64,000 bases of DNA from Phocoena phocoena (taxonomy: Eukaryota; Chordata; Mammalia; Artiodactyla; Phocoenidae): positions 170,982,761 through 171,046,760 of the forward strand of contig NC_089220.1 of NCBI RefSeq assembly GCF_963924675.1. Reading direction: 5' to 3'. A program made the position numbers and the translations under genes. Below, in pieces: positions 1-12,200 of this stretch (position 1 is the first letter of the stretch; every line of letters begins with the position of its first letter). The notes beneath the pieces are model-generated. The model saw only the letters and a list, made by a program, of their open reading frames with translations, was not told where the DNA came from and did not search any database.

Positions 1-10
1 TATAGCTCTG

Positions 11-335
11 TTTTTGTTTTTTTTTAATTGGAGTATAATTGCTTTACAATGGTGTGTTAGTTTCTGCTTTATAACAAAGTGAATCAGTTATACATATACA
101 TATGTTCCCATATCTCTTCCCTCTTGCATCTCCCTCCCTCCCACCCTCCCTATCCCACCCCTCCAGGCAGTCACAAAGCACCGAGTGGATCTCCCTGTGC
201 TATGAGGCTGCTTCCCACGAGCTATCTACCTTACGTTTGGTAGTGTATATGTGTCCATGCCTCTCTCTCGCTTTGTCACAGCTTACCCTTCCCCCTCCCC
301 ATATCCTCAAGTCCGTTCTCTAGCAGGTCTGTGTC
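11..335 (-). mobile_element. L1 3' end, 5'-truncated
   Basis: A poly-T run is followed by the reverse complement of the artiodactyl/cetacean L1 3' untranslated end (gtataattgctttacaatgg). The insertion is flanked by the direct repeat tatagctctg at 1-10 and 336-345, a target-site duplication, so the whole element is visible and no coding part of L1 is included. Confidence 0.88.
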
Positions 336-345
336 TATAGCTCTG

Positions 346-1800
346 GTTTTTATCTTACATTATTTATCATGTAGTTGAGAAACAGACAGTAGATACTGTC
401 GCTGACTACGAGCCAGGACATCTATACATGATGATGTGCCACAGTGCAAAATTTTGCAGGAAATAAAACCCTGGTTATAATTCTTTTCACATGAACACTT
501 ACTGGGCGTCTCTTTATGCTTGAGTGGTAACTTCAGGCCTGATACAAGTGCGGGTTATTAGATCTTTTAAAACCCTTACAGAGATTAGAAGGCTGCAGAA
601 AAATACTACTGGGGGTTAAAAAACAGCTTTCTGAAATTGCTCGAAATGAACAAATAATGCTTTGCTTTCTTGGACAGCTGTTCCATAACTGAATACAGCT
701 GGGGAGAGGGGCGGCCGCCAGGAGATTTCTATTTGGTTTGCTACCAGGTTTTCTTTTCCAGGATGCTTTCCAACGTGCAAACGATCCTTACTTATCTTGA
801 GCACATGAAAAAAAGATAATTCTTATTTTAAATTCTTTTCCCTCATACTTCATCCTTGTTAGATAACGTAAACTGTGGGTTTAAAGGAGACAGCCTTGAG
901 GTTAAGGCAACCCTACTCACCTCAGCTTTAGCTGGACACGGGTGGACATACGGCTGATTGCCTGAAGTTACCTCCGACGGGATACTGTGTTCATTCAAAG
1001 GCACTGATCCCTAGTGGACACTATTAGTCACTGTTACCAAAACACTTAATAGTAACTATTTATGTTCAAATGAAAAGCATGAGGATGGTAGAGCTCTTTC
1101 AGCAGCAGCAAGTAAGCTGTCCACGACGTAGTCTCCTCGAGTGGGGATGTTCTGGGAAATTCCTCTCAGTGCCCGGGTCTGGTCTTTAGCCCTGATGGAG
1201 ATCTTGCCCCCAGGTGGACCCATCTTTACCAGGATGACAGAGACTGATGAATGAAAATGAAATGCCAGTGTCTTAATTTGCAATGAAAAATACCCCTCTC
1301 CTTAGGATGGCAATACTCTCATCAGATAACCTGTACGTTCTCTCCCTCGAAAGCCGACCAACCCAAGAAGCCAACTTATAATCAGAAAGTTACCTGGTGG
1401 ACAATTTAGAATTAGAAAAAGGAGAGCTAACTATAGGATTCAAGGGCATAACAACGGCATCTGGCTAAAATAAACCAGTGCATACATCTCGGCAATCAGA
1501 AAAGTCTTGTGAAAAGGACCATGATATCTTCTACCCTATGTGTTGTGGTTTTACTTAAAGTAAGTGGGAGGTAATATAGTTGGGAGAAAAGAACATGGTA
1601 TTCCAGGGTGATACAGCACCGAGTTTAGTCTCAACAATTAAAAAAAAAATCCTTAAACACAGTGCAAACACTTTCAAAGTAACAGCCATCTACCTGCCAG
1701 GAAAAGCTTCTACTTTCAGCACTATTAAAAATGTAACAGTGACAAAGTCCACATAGAGCATAAACTATTTCAAAATGGAGCATCAAAAATGGGAAGGCTT
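346..1800. other. Unique intronic DNA
   Basis: No exon, RNA gene or clear repeat was recognised. Short open frames at 616-804 and 1056-1283 (minus) have no recognisable protein family. A NotI-type GCGGCCGC lies at about 711. Confidence 0.6.
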
Positions 1801-2005
1801 GGGCTTCCCTGGTGGCGCAGTGGTTGGGAGTCCGTCTGCCGATGCAGGGGACGTGGGTTCGTGCCCCGGTCCGGGAGGATCCCACGTGCCACGGAGCGGC
1901 TGGGCCCGTGAGCCATGGCCGCTGAGCCTGCACGTCCGGAGCCTGTGCTCCGCGATGGGAGGGGCCACAGCAGTGAGAGGCCCACGTACAGCAAAAAAAA
2001 AAAGA
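1801..2005 (+). mobile_element. CHR-type SINE (long GC-rich subfamily)
   Basis: Head gggcttccctggtggcgcag, tRNA-like promoter region, body through gagcctgtgctccgc and an A-rich tail. This is the younger, GC-rich type seen repeatedly in the window. Short open frames across it are SINE shadows. Confidence 0.92.
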
Positions 2006-3241
2006 AGAGTGCTATCACGTAACGTTTAGCTCGAATTCTTGAAATGCATACATAGATGGAGAGTGAAGTGAGTGACAGCAAGATAAACATGAGTCTGATC
2101 TCCACCCCAAAATGTGTAAGACTGAAGATGGAAACTGACATGCGCAATGTGTCATCTGGATTAACAGGGAATTTAACACCTAGGCATCTACTTGTCACAT
2201 CGACTTGTCACGTGTCCAACTGAGATCCAACTTTCTCTTCTTCCATCTTTTCCTCAGAGACGATAAAGTGATTGAAGCAGAGAAGTCCATCCCAAACAGG
2301 GCAGGAAAGCAATGCAGCTCCTTCTCCAATCCTCAAATGACACGTTAAGAGGTCCATCCTTTTTCTTCTTTGGGGGAAACATTCTTTATATAGTGTAAAC
2401 AAATGTATTTTATTCCCACAGCATAACATACTGTTGATGCTCCAAGCTTTAATCACCGTCTCCTGGCAATCGGCAATCTCTGCATTGCACTAAAGCACTT
2501 CTGGTGGCATTAACCCCAGCCGACCTCCAGCCTCATGTACTATCCATCTATCACGCACCCCCAGCTGAGACTGACTTTGTATTCAGTGGTTGTTTGACGC
2601 ACATTACACACATCTACCCAAGGAATGGTTAAGAGGTTTCCTATCGACAATCTTAAAATCTGCTTAACCACCAGTGTCTACTAAAGCCTTAGAGGTGAGG
2701 GCGAGGGAAAAAAAAAAAAAAAAAGAGTCCACAAAAAAAGAACAAAAAAGAAACCAACAAAGAAACCCATCCATATCCTTGCTGTCAGGGGAGGAACCAC
2801 GATTTTGTCATGGATCTAGTAACAAATCACAGGCAGACCAACCCCCGACTAAATAAAGGCCTTTACACTTCTGATCACTCTCTGAGTGAAAACATCTGCC
2901 CTGATGCCGTCCATCCAGCACTGGTCCCCACAGCCCGGGACTCAGAACAAAACGGAAAAGCAGTGGAAATGACAAGACTTGGGAGAAGCTGGAGGCTCCA
3001 CCACGTAACACATCTGTCTAATGATCAATAACTAAAAGGAATAAACTGGTTAGAACCAAATAATAAGATATGATCTCTACTCCCTCCTTCCTTCCCTGAG
3101 AGCTAGTGGAGTGCCAGGTCCCTTTCCTGTAAAATCTATACCCATAAAGCACTGTCTACAGTTTCCAGTTTCTCTTTAAGTGGAGAGAGAACTCTTAAAG
3201 ACCCTTGAGAAGCAACCTGCTCCAAAATCCTTCTGGCTTTT
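2006..3241. other. Intronic DNA with an A-rich tract
   Basis: No gene was recognised. An A-rich tract lies at about 2707-2750 and may be the tail of an old retrotransposed copy, but no body is recognisable next to it. Confidence 0.5.
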
Positions 3242-3457
3242 GGGGCTTCCCTGGTGGCGCAGTGGTTGAGAGTCTGCCTGCCGATGCAGGGAACGCGGGT
3301 TCGTGCCCCGGTCCGGGAGGATCCCACATGCCGCGGAGTGGCTGGGCCCGTGAGCCATGGCCGCTGAGCCTGCGCGTCCAGAGCCTGTGCTCCGCAACGG
3401 GAGAGGCCATAACAGTGAGAGTCCCGCATACCACACAAAAAAGAAAAAAAAAAAAAA
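3242..3457 (+). mobile_element. CHR-type SINE (GC-rich subfamily)
   Basis: Complete head-to-tail copy with a poly-A tail. Imperfect flanking repeats (cttctggctttt on the left, ctttctagctttt on the right) look like a target-site duplication. Confidence 0.92.
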
Positions 3458-3869
3458 TCTTTCTAGCTTTTAATGACAGCGCCCCTTCTGATCTTTTTTT
3501 ATGGTTGTTATAACCCAGACCCTTTTTTGCAGTGGCTGGCCTTTATTGAATCTTCCCAAAACTTCAACTTTGTTTCAAGATACGAGAACTTTCTCTGTGC
3601 ACTTACATGGCTTATGTAATGTTTAATTAAAGTCAGTTCAACTGGTGATAACAGTTTGAGACTGAAATTCTCTCGACAAGCTCCCAGGGCAGCACCCCGC
3701 AGTGGACTAGGGGCCAGCTGGCCACGCATCGGCCAGACACTGCCACCAGTTATGTGTTCCATGTGGGGACGTGGGTGAATCTGGCAAGCCTGACGTGCTT
3801 ATGACACCCCAATCCACCACCAGGTAAAAGGAGGACGACTGTCTCCTTTACAAGGTCAAATGCCTCTTA

Positions 3870-4130
3870 ATTATTTCAAGAGCTCTCACCAGACCACCTT
3901 TCTGCTTAAGACCCCGCAGCAGTTAACTGGTCTTTGGCACTGAGTCTAGGCTGATTTCCGTGGCTTGTGGGCCCTGCCGACTCTGGCCCACCAGTGGCTG
4001 GGCCTTGGCCCCAGCCCTCTCCCTGGCCTTTCCTCTGTGCTCTGTCCATCCAAACTCTTCCAGCCTTCCAGGACCGGCTCAGTTCCACCTTCCCTTGCCC
4101 CATTTTCAGGCCTTTCTGCCCCCAACGCTG
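3870..4130 (+). mobile_element. Probable ancient L2 fragment
   Basis: Sequence such as gtggcttgtgggccctgcc followed by pyrimidine-rich tctggccc...ctggcctttcctctgtgct resembles the L2 3' region. It is strongly diverged and the bounds are approximate. The open frames at 3906-4364 are taken as chance. Confidence 0.45.
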
Positions 4131-5049
4131 TGTACCCCAAACAAACACTTCTTGTCTATGGCAGGGTTTTTCATGTTCTGCTGGCACTCAGGATTTCCAA
4201 AAGCTTACTGTGCTGTGTGGGAGCCCTCGAGTAGAATTATGCTTTATGACTGGTTGAATCCCAGAACGTGTACCCATTTCTTCTTCTCGTCTCCAGATTA
4301 CACCCTCATCTTCACTCCTGGCTGGGCATGGCCTCCAAGTCCAACCAGGCAAGGAAGTGAATGACAGGGGAAGATGCTGAGTGGGGACACTGGTAGGTAA
4401 ATGCCATTTGACTCTGACCTGGGGGAGGGTGAGTCATAAGTGGTCAAGAGAAATCGCTCTGTTCCATCCCATCACTCCAGCTTCTCCTGTTCATTTGTCA
4501 ACAATCACCACTTCAGACTCCTACTTGTAAACTACACTTCTGAGTTCGACTTAGTAGAGATGAAACATATCCAGGGCAAAGCCCAATCTAGATACTCTAA
4601 GGATGCACAAGAAATTTGTGATGAACTGTGCAGAAAAAGAATCATTTTCCATGGCAGCTAATTACCCTCTACTTCATCTGCTGGGCAAGTTTAGATTCTT
4701 CTATGTTATATTCTATTAATAATCCTTACAAGAGTCAACTGGACTCACTTATCTTCTCCCTGCCGTTCACAGTGGGTTTGTGGCTGCAGACTCAGCAAGT
4801 AATTGAAAATAAGTCTCAACTGGCTGCTTCAAGTGGGGGTGAGAGCTTCCTACTACCCTTTGTCTTTTTCGGTCAGGAAGTCACAGCCACACATGTTGGT
4901 CTTTTGCCACTAAAATGTGGCAACAATGTATGTGAAATGATTAACCATCTCTCTCTTCCCTCAAGTACCCATCATAAAGCAATATAAACTCCAGGCTTCA
5001 CACAAAGCATTCCGTTAAAAAAAAATTAACTGAGATCAAATCACCAGGG

Positions 5050-5375
5050 GATAGTAGAGTACGGGGACCAGAATACCTGGGATCAATCCCAGCTTTGCCC
5101 CTTGCCCACTGAGCAACCTGGAGCAAGGGACCTGTCCTTCCCAGTCACTGCCCTCACGGGGTGTAAGGGAAGGAACAAGGCAGTGCATCCACAGTGCTTA
5201 GAACAGTGCCTGGCTGGGGATTCCCTGGCGGTCCAGTGGTTAGGACTCCGCCCTTTCACTGCCGAGGGCACGGGCTCCATCCCTGGTCGGGGAACTAAGA
5301 TCCCGAGAGCCACGCAGCATGGGGAAAAAAACCAAATCAGAACGGTGCCTGGCTAAGTGCTCACCAGGTCCTAGC
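5050..5375 (+). mobile_element. MIR split by a SINE insertion
   Basis: MIR-like text (cctgggatcaatcccagctttg, gagcaacctggagcaaggga, cagtgcttagaacagtgcct) runs to about 5215 and resumes after the SINE at 5340. The inserted SINE duplicated gaacagtgcctggct, which is MIR sequence. Confidence 0.7.
5216..5339 (+). mobile_element. Short CHR-type SINE inserted in a MIR
   Basis: Head gattccctggcggtccagtg, tRNA-Glu-derived region and a short A-rich tail. Flanked by a 15-bp target-site duplication at 5201-5215 and 5340-5354 with one mismatch. Confidence 0.92.
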
Positions 5376-7369
5376 TACAAGGACAGCAAAGATGACCTGG
5401 CTGGCCATTCTCTCCCTCTCCTAACTGGCCTCAGAACAGCCTAGATAAGGATAACTATGTAGACACTGCATAAAACTACCAGTGCTTCTGTACCCTTTAA
5501 GAAACATCTTTCTGAAAACAAATACTCAGTTATTGGTTTTCATCAGAAACTGGGCTATTCCGAACAAGTGTCGGCAGGTACCTTGGAATCTACACCTCGA
5601 AGCGCAGGAACACGGGTGCCCCTAAGAACTGCTGGAGCTTGTTCTTTCTGTACCTTACCTGCCGAGGAACAGAATGAGTCCACACGCGGGTCTCCCTGCC
5701 CTGCAGTGTTGTCGGAGTCTGGCGGCTTCCACTTGGTTGAGGTCATTACTTTTCCTTCATCAGCTTCCATGATTTCCCCACTGATTTTTGTCTCCAATCC
5801 CTATCTAGCCCCGGGGATTTGGCAACTGGTTTCCCAAACAGCTCAGGCCTTGGCAAGCAAGCCAAGTTCTAGAATCTAGCAACGGCAAGTAACTCCAGGG
5901 CACCAGCAGACTTGGCCTCTGATTGTGAGGCTTGAGATCGGAAACCACACATTCACCGCTGGGCTGCTCTTTGTGACGGATACATCACCTCAGAAAACAT
6001 TCCAAACAACTGTCGAGAGGGCAAATTACACAAAGAACCCGTGGCTCCCAGCTGAACTCAATCACCCTTGGTCATGCAACACATAAGGAGCGCTGGCAAA
6101 ACCACTGGTGCAATGAGTCACGATGACCAAGATTCCGATGGTCCCAGGTGGCAGGAACCCCTCAGGTATAGTGATGCGGGAAGAAAGAGAGACTCTCCAT
6201 GGTGGGCTGCAAAGCAATGAGAAAAGACAAGGACGACATGTTTTTGGACAGATCTTCATTTATGGGTTTAAAATATATATACTAACTTGAACTAATAACT
6301 AAGAGTTGATGGACAGGAGTCCTGACCAACCAGCCATAATGAACAGATGGGGACTGAGAGTCTCCAGACTCCACTAAGGGCTCCACGTGGCCAGGGAGGT
6401 AACATACCCAGGATCTGGACTGAGCCAGTCAGCACAGCTCATTCCCCTTTGCCACCGTGTCCTGGTCACATGACCAGGGCAGATCCAACAAGAAGGGATG
6501 GGAGAGTTCTCTCCGGGGATGCTGGGAACGGGGTGCATATGGCCCTATGACCCACTGGAAGCCATCTGAGGATCTCAAGGAGAGATCCTTAAAATAAAGT
6601 TGACACCAGGGAAGGCAAAGCAGATGGAAAAAAAGAAATCCGGACCCTTAGCGAACGGTGCTGACCCATATCAAGATTTGCCCGATGCCAGTACGTGCCT
6701 TTTGGCTTTTTAGTTTCATAAGCCAATACGCCCTTTACTGTTTAAGCCAGCTTTGAGTTGTGTTTCTTTTACTTGCAATCTCAAGAGCCCTGTTGCAGGA
6801 TGCATGTAAGATAAGCGCTTGATCACAAAGCATGGCAGCGCCGACTGGCTGAACACTGTGGGTGTAATTCACTTGGTAAACATTTTTCCCTTCAGAGATG
6901 GTTGGTGTAAACAGTAAGCTTCAGTCTATTCCAGACTGGATTCTTTTACTAGGCTGTCAAAATCATGATTCCCTGCTATTTTTAAAGGTACACAAAGCCA
7001 TTTCTTTGGGAGCCACAGAGTAGGCAAAGGGAAGTGAAAGGGACAAAGCAGAAAAGCTTCTGCGCGGTAGTCCAGGGGAGAGAGTTGACGGATAGCCAGA
7101 TTCCACCGATTCACACAAAAACTTCGTCCAGTCATTACGAATCAGATCACCTAACAATAAAACAAGAGCAGCGCACCAATCAAAAGCTTTTCAGTTAATT
7201 CCTTCTGGCACAAATGTAAATGCCACCCACAGGGGGTCTGTCATCAACCTTCTCCATTGCTGCCTAAGAAACACTCCCTGTAGCATGTTTCCATGCTACA
7301 TGTTTCCAATAAGGACATTCCTGCAATGTAAGGACATTGGTGTGGGCTGGGAGGCGTTGTCAGGCCTGC
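5376..7369. other. Unique intronic DNA
   Basis: No exon, RNA or clear repeat was recognised. Open frames here are short and on both strands without preference. Confidence 0.55.
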
Positions 7370-7505
7370 ACTGCAAACGGAGACTGAGATCTGCAGAAAC
7401 TGAGTACTTTCCTCAAGTTCACAGGACTACAAAGTGGGAGGAGCCAGACATTGGAAGACCCAGGTCTCCTAACTCAAAACCAGATGACCTTCCACCATAT
7501 TACCT
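7370..7505 (-). mobile_element. MIR (antisense)
   Basis: Reads as the reverse complement of MIR: gcagaaactgagtactttcc, caagttcacaggactacaaa, agccagacattggaagaccc, in the expected order. Confidence 0.72.
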
Positions 7506-7674
7506 TGTGACTCCCCAACAGTTCTGGAAGTATCTCCTGCCTATGAGAGCCAGTAGGTTGACACCAAAGAAATCTTCCTCAGACCTCCTATAAGAGCAAA
7601 AGATTAAGAAACAAGCAAGCCAGACAATCTAAAAAAGGGAACAACCAACCTTTGAACTTTAAAAATTAGCTCTA

Positions 7675-7843
7675 GGGACTTCCCTGGCAGTCCAGTGGTT
7701 AGGACTCTGCGCTTCCACTGCCGGGGGCACGGGTTCAATACCTGGTTGGGGAACTAAAATCTCGCAAGCCACACGGTGTGGCCAATAAATAAATAAAATG
7801 AAAAAATTAAACAAACAAAAAAACCCAAAAAGCAAACAAACAA
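7675..7843 (+). mobile_element. Short CHR-type SINE
   Basis: Head gggacttccctggcagtcca and an A-rich tail of mixed (aaataaat)(aaac) units. Flanked by a perfect 14-bp target-site duplication aaaaattagctcta at 7661-7674 and 7844-7857. Confidence 0.93.
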
Positions 7844-8024
7844 AAAAATTAGCTCTAGAAACACACCCTTTCATCAGACTCCCAGTTCTAGCAGCCATTC
7901 CTAATCCCCACTGGGCACAAAGCTTTGGTTGGTACTTGAAATACACAACACACCAAGTCAAATATATGCTGATGACATCACTGATTTTATATTTTTCAAA
8001 AATACAATTAGGATTCAAGAGCTC

Positions 8025-8381
8025 TGGGGCTTCCCTGGTGGCGCAGTGGTTAAGAATCCGCCTGCCAGTGCGGGGGACATGGGTTCGAGCCCTGGTCCGG
8101 GAACATCCCACATGCCGCAGAGCAACTAAGCCTGTGTGCCACAACTACTGAGCCTGCGCTCTAGAGCCCACGAGCTACAACTACCAAGCCCACGTGCCAC
8201 AACTACTGAGCCCACATGCCTAGAGCCCGTGCTCCGCAACAAGAGAAGCCACCGCAATGAGAAGCCCGCACACCGCAGCGAAGAGTAACCCCGGCTCGCC
8301 ACAACTGGAGAAAGCCCGTGCGCATCAACGAAGACCCAATGCAGCCAAAAATAAATAAATCAAAATAAATTAAAAAAAAAA
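8025..8381 (+). mobile_element. Full-length CHR-type SINE (long form)
   Basis: About 350 bp with internal repeats of ccacaactactgagcc and a tail of aaataaat units. Flanked by gattcaagagctc at 8012-8024 and 8382-8394. Confidence 0.94.
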
Positions 8382-8504
8382 GATTCAAGAGCTCAAGTAC
8401 TAATATCTATAGTACCTAAAAAATTTTACTAGCATTTTTTGAGGCATTTGTATTTTTTCTTGAGAGTTCAGAAGTTCATCTGTTTTATGTACATATGTAT
8501 GCAT

Positions 8505-9170
8505 GTATTTTTTATTGAAGTATAGTTGATTTACAATGCTCTGTTAATTTCTGCTGTTCAGCAAAGTGATTCAGTTTTATATATATACTTTTCAGAGTCT
8601 TTTCTATTCTATGCTATTTTTTTTAACATCTTTATTGGAGTATAATCGTTTTACAGTGGTGTGTTAGTTTCTGCTTTATAACAAAGTGAATCAGTTATAC
8701 ATATACATATGTTCCCATATCTCTTCCCTCTTGCGTCTCCCTCCCTGCCACCCTCCCTATCCCACTCCTCTAGGTGGTCACAAACCACCGTATTATAGGC
8801 TATTATAATATATTGAATATAGTTCCCTCTGTTATACAGTAGGTCCTTGTTGTTTATCTCTTTTATATATAGTAATGTTAGTCCCAAGCTCCTAATTTAT
8901 CCCTCCCCCACCCCCTTTCCCCTTTGGTAACCATAAGTTTGTTTTCTATGTCTGTGAGTCTGTTTTTTTAAATAAGTTCATTTTTATCACTTTTTTAAGA
9001 TTCCACATATGGGTGACATCATATGATATTTGTCTTTCTCTGTCTTACTACATTTAGTATGATCATCTCTAGGTCCAACCATGTTGCTGCAAATGGCATT
9101 ATTTCATTCCTTTTTATGGCTGAGTCATATTCCACTGTATACATGTACCATACCTTGTTTACTGATGTAG
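8505..9170 (-). mobile_element. L1 3' end interrupted by a younger L1
   Basis: Antisense L1 3' region: starts ttttttattgaagtatagtt, breaks at about 8615, resumes at about 8791 with tattataggctattataata, and continues into ORF2-side sequence (gctgagtcatattccactgt). No functional reading frame remains. Confidence 0.88.
8616..8790 (-). mobile_element. Younger L1 3' end nested in an older L1
   Basis: Poly-T followed by gtataatcgttttacagtgg, closely similar to the copy at 11-335, lies inside the older antisense L1. It is a short 5'-truncated insertion in the same orientation. Confidence 0.85.
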
Positions 9171-10224
9171 TCTTTATACAAAAAAAATTCATTCCTATGT
9201 TGTAAGGAGTCAGAGTAGGAATACCTGGAGGATCAACTCCTGAGGAAGAAATGTAAGCAGATGATATCTTAGCTTCACACCAGAACCTTAAGCTTTTCTG
9301 GTATTCCTAAACTATAGTTCACAGTAGCTTTGGTGGTTTCACCTGAACAGGGTATCCAAAGAGTATCTTTAGTTTAAATACACCAAAGGCCTTTGGAAAA
9401 TAGGGAAAAAACCCACAGCACTCTAATTAACAGTAGGAAAAAGCACTCTTTCAAGATTGTTACGGCTCCCTTATCATGGTTTTAAATAAACTTCTACTTA
9501 ACAAACAAAACACTCTTCTTAGCAGACATACCACGTAAACAGTCCAATTAAATATCTTCACTGAAATACTGACTTGGGAATTCATCCTGAGGTCTGATTC
9601 AGATGCGTATGATCTGATCATGACAGTTTCAGAGCTATAGAAGCTAAGTGCTCACCTGGATCTCACCTGTTCAAAAAATAAATTTAGTACAAGGGAAATC
9701 TTAATGGTTCTCTATTTTAAACTGGTATATCTCCAAGCACAAGCAGAATTTCATCTTGCTCTAATTCAGACCTGGAACAGTTGAGGGGAAAAGTCACTAT
9801 TTTGTATGCTTTCTCACAATAGGTATAAAAATAAACAATACTTATGATGTGTGTGTCAGACTAAAGTGAATGCCAATTAATAAAGGAAATTGCAATTAAC
9901 CAAGTCATTATTTATGGTACTGCTTTTGCTTCTGTTGTCATGACTAATAAACTGTTTTGACTTTTTTTGCCTTTATTATACCTGCTAATGTCCATCAATA
10001 AATAAATTCACAGTAGAGACCTAATATTATATGTACATTTTACTTGAAACCAAAATAAAGGAGACCAATGACGTTTGTGAAGGATATATTCTGATAGTCT
10101 TAAGGAACCCCAAATTTGAATATGGCATATATTTTCTCCTATAAAACTTGTGTTTTTAGTTAATAAGCATCACCTTCTAAAACCTCATCCCTTCTACCCC
10201 TAGCACCCAAATTTACCTTCCTCC
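9171..10224. other. AT-rich intronic DNA
   Basis: No gene or confidently named repeat was seen. Confidence 0.55.
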
Positions 10225-11035
10225 TTGGGATTATTTTATTTTTTAATAAGCTTTCAATTTGAGAACAGTTCTAGATTTACAGAAAAATTGCAAAGATAGT
10301 ACAGAGAGTTCCCACATAGCTCTCACCAGTTTCCCCCATTAGTAACATCTTATATTAAATTGGCATCTTTGTTACAATTAATGAAGCAATATTGGTACAC
10401 TGTTTTTAAGTAAGAGCTATACTTTTTTCAGATTTCCTTGGTTTTTTCCTGATGTCCTTTCCTGACCCAGGAACCCATCCAGGATCTGTCATCACATTTA
10501 GTCATCATGTCTCCTTGGGCTCTTCTTGGCTGGGACGTTTCTTGAACTTTCCTTGCCTTTGATGACCTTGACACTTCTGAGGAGTACTGGTCAGGGATTT
10601 TGTAGAATGTCCCTCAGTTTGGGTTCTTCTGATGTTTTTCTCATGCTCAGACTGAGGTTATGGGGTTTTCTTCTGTTTTGTTTTGTTTTGTTTTGCAGTA
10701 CGCGGGCCTCTCACTGCCGTGGCCTCTCCCGTTGCGAGCACGGGCTCCAGACGCGCAGGCTCCGTGGCATGTGGGATCTTCCCGGACCGGGGCACGAACC
10801 CGCGTCCCCTGCATCGGCAGGTGGACTCTCAACCACTGTGCCACCAGGGAAGCCCTGAGGTTATGGGTTTGAGGAGGAAGACCACGAAGGGAAAGTGCCC
10901 TTCTCACCCCATCATGTCAAAGGTACATACTGTCAACTTGGCTTATTACTGCTGACGTTGGCCCCGATCACCTGCCTGTCTGTCAAGTTTCTCCACCCAT
11001 AAAGTTACCCCGACCCCTTTCCACATTATCCTCTT
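10225..11035 (-). mobile_element. Ancient L1M 3' region (antisense)
   Basis: Contains gagaacagttctagatttac, gcaaagatagtacagagagt and cccaggaacccatccaggat, hallmarks of old mammalian L1M 3' ends on the opposite strand. It is interrupted by a SINE at 10665-10855; the right-hand limit is approximate. Confidence 0.75.
10665..10855 (-). mobile_element. CHR-type SINE inserted in L1M
   Basis: Reverse complement of the GC-rich CHR SINE. Its tail is the ttttg-repeat at 10671-10697. Flanked by tgaggttatggg at 10653-10664 and 10856-10867, both copies lying in the L1M sequence. Confidence 0.93.
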
Positions 11036-11159
11036 TGACAGGAAGGTCACTGAGCACAGCTCACACTTAAGGGGCTGGGATTATGTTCCCTCTCCTAGAG
11101 GGCGGAGCGTGGACATCAGTTATTCAGAATTCTTCTGTTGAGGAGACTTGTCTTTTCCT

Positions 11160-11205
11160 CCATTCATTCATTCATCCACTCCCTCCCTCCCTCATTCATT
11201 CATAT
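11160..11205. repeat. Short ATTC/CCTC simple repeat
   Basis: Imperfect attc and ccctc units in succession. Low complexity only. Confidence 0.6.
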
Positions 11206-12200
11206 CAGTATGGACTCCTGGGTCCTCAGAGTTCACTTTCAGGAAGAGGCAGGAAGGGGTTTTGCTGTTGCCTGTGCATGTGCAAAGACCAGGGAAGACA
11301 GAGGCCGCTGATGTGGACACAGGACAGTCACCAGCCTCCTGAAAGCCCCCCCTCACACACCAGTCTCAAGGCCCACAGTTGAACTCTCTGCTGTGATGTA
11401 AAGTCCTGTGTGTTGCAGAAAACTGGGCTCAGTCTGAGCGCTGAACTGCAAGTGCAGAACCCACCCGCCTGCTCACGTCAGTGCACATCCCTGCTTTCGT
11501 CCTCAATCCCATTGTTAAAGTGACCAGCAAATCACAGAGGGGACGCATAAACACTCGGAGTCCAGATCCTATCGGGGGGTGAACGACTAGGACTCGCCAC
11601 CCACCCCGACAGCCTCTTGCACAGACCTGCGCACTTGGTGACACATGCAATGGTGGATTTTTCAGGCTGGTCAGTGACTTTAGGATAAACATTTCTGCAG
11701 CTCTTGATAGGGAGTGTATTTGGACCAAGGGGTGCCTACCTGTAAAACACGGCAGGTGACATAATGCAGGCTGTACAGAGTGTAGGGGAACCTGCAGAGA
11801 ACATCACTCAGAGATGACGGCTGAGACGGAGCCAGAATAACAAGAGTGCGTGACGCAGAAAGGGGGTGGAGTCTAACTCTCAATATTTGCAACGTAAATA
11901 TAAAAATAAAGCCGAATGAATGCTTTTAAATTTGCAATCTCGCTTCTGCCAGTAGATCTCAAATATTTCAGGTGGCAGAACACCTAGAAGTGATGGGGAA
12001 ATTTGCATTGATATGTAGGTTTACCAAACTTAAAATAAGTTTCCAATCTGGGGTTGGATAGAATTCCTCTTGTAAAAGGTTCTAATAGAGACAAGCAACA
12101 TAGATAAGAAAAATGTATTGAAGGAAAAATTTGTTTAAAATTTTATCTAATTTATCTAAAGGTTTATCTAATATTTTCCAGGATGAAATAGGAAAAGTCC
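11206..12200. other. Unique intronic DNA
   Basis: No gene seen. Three near copies of tttatctaa occur at about 12140-12170. Confidence 0.5.
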
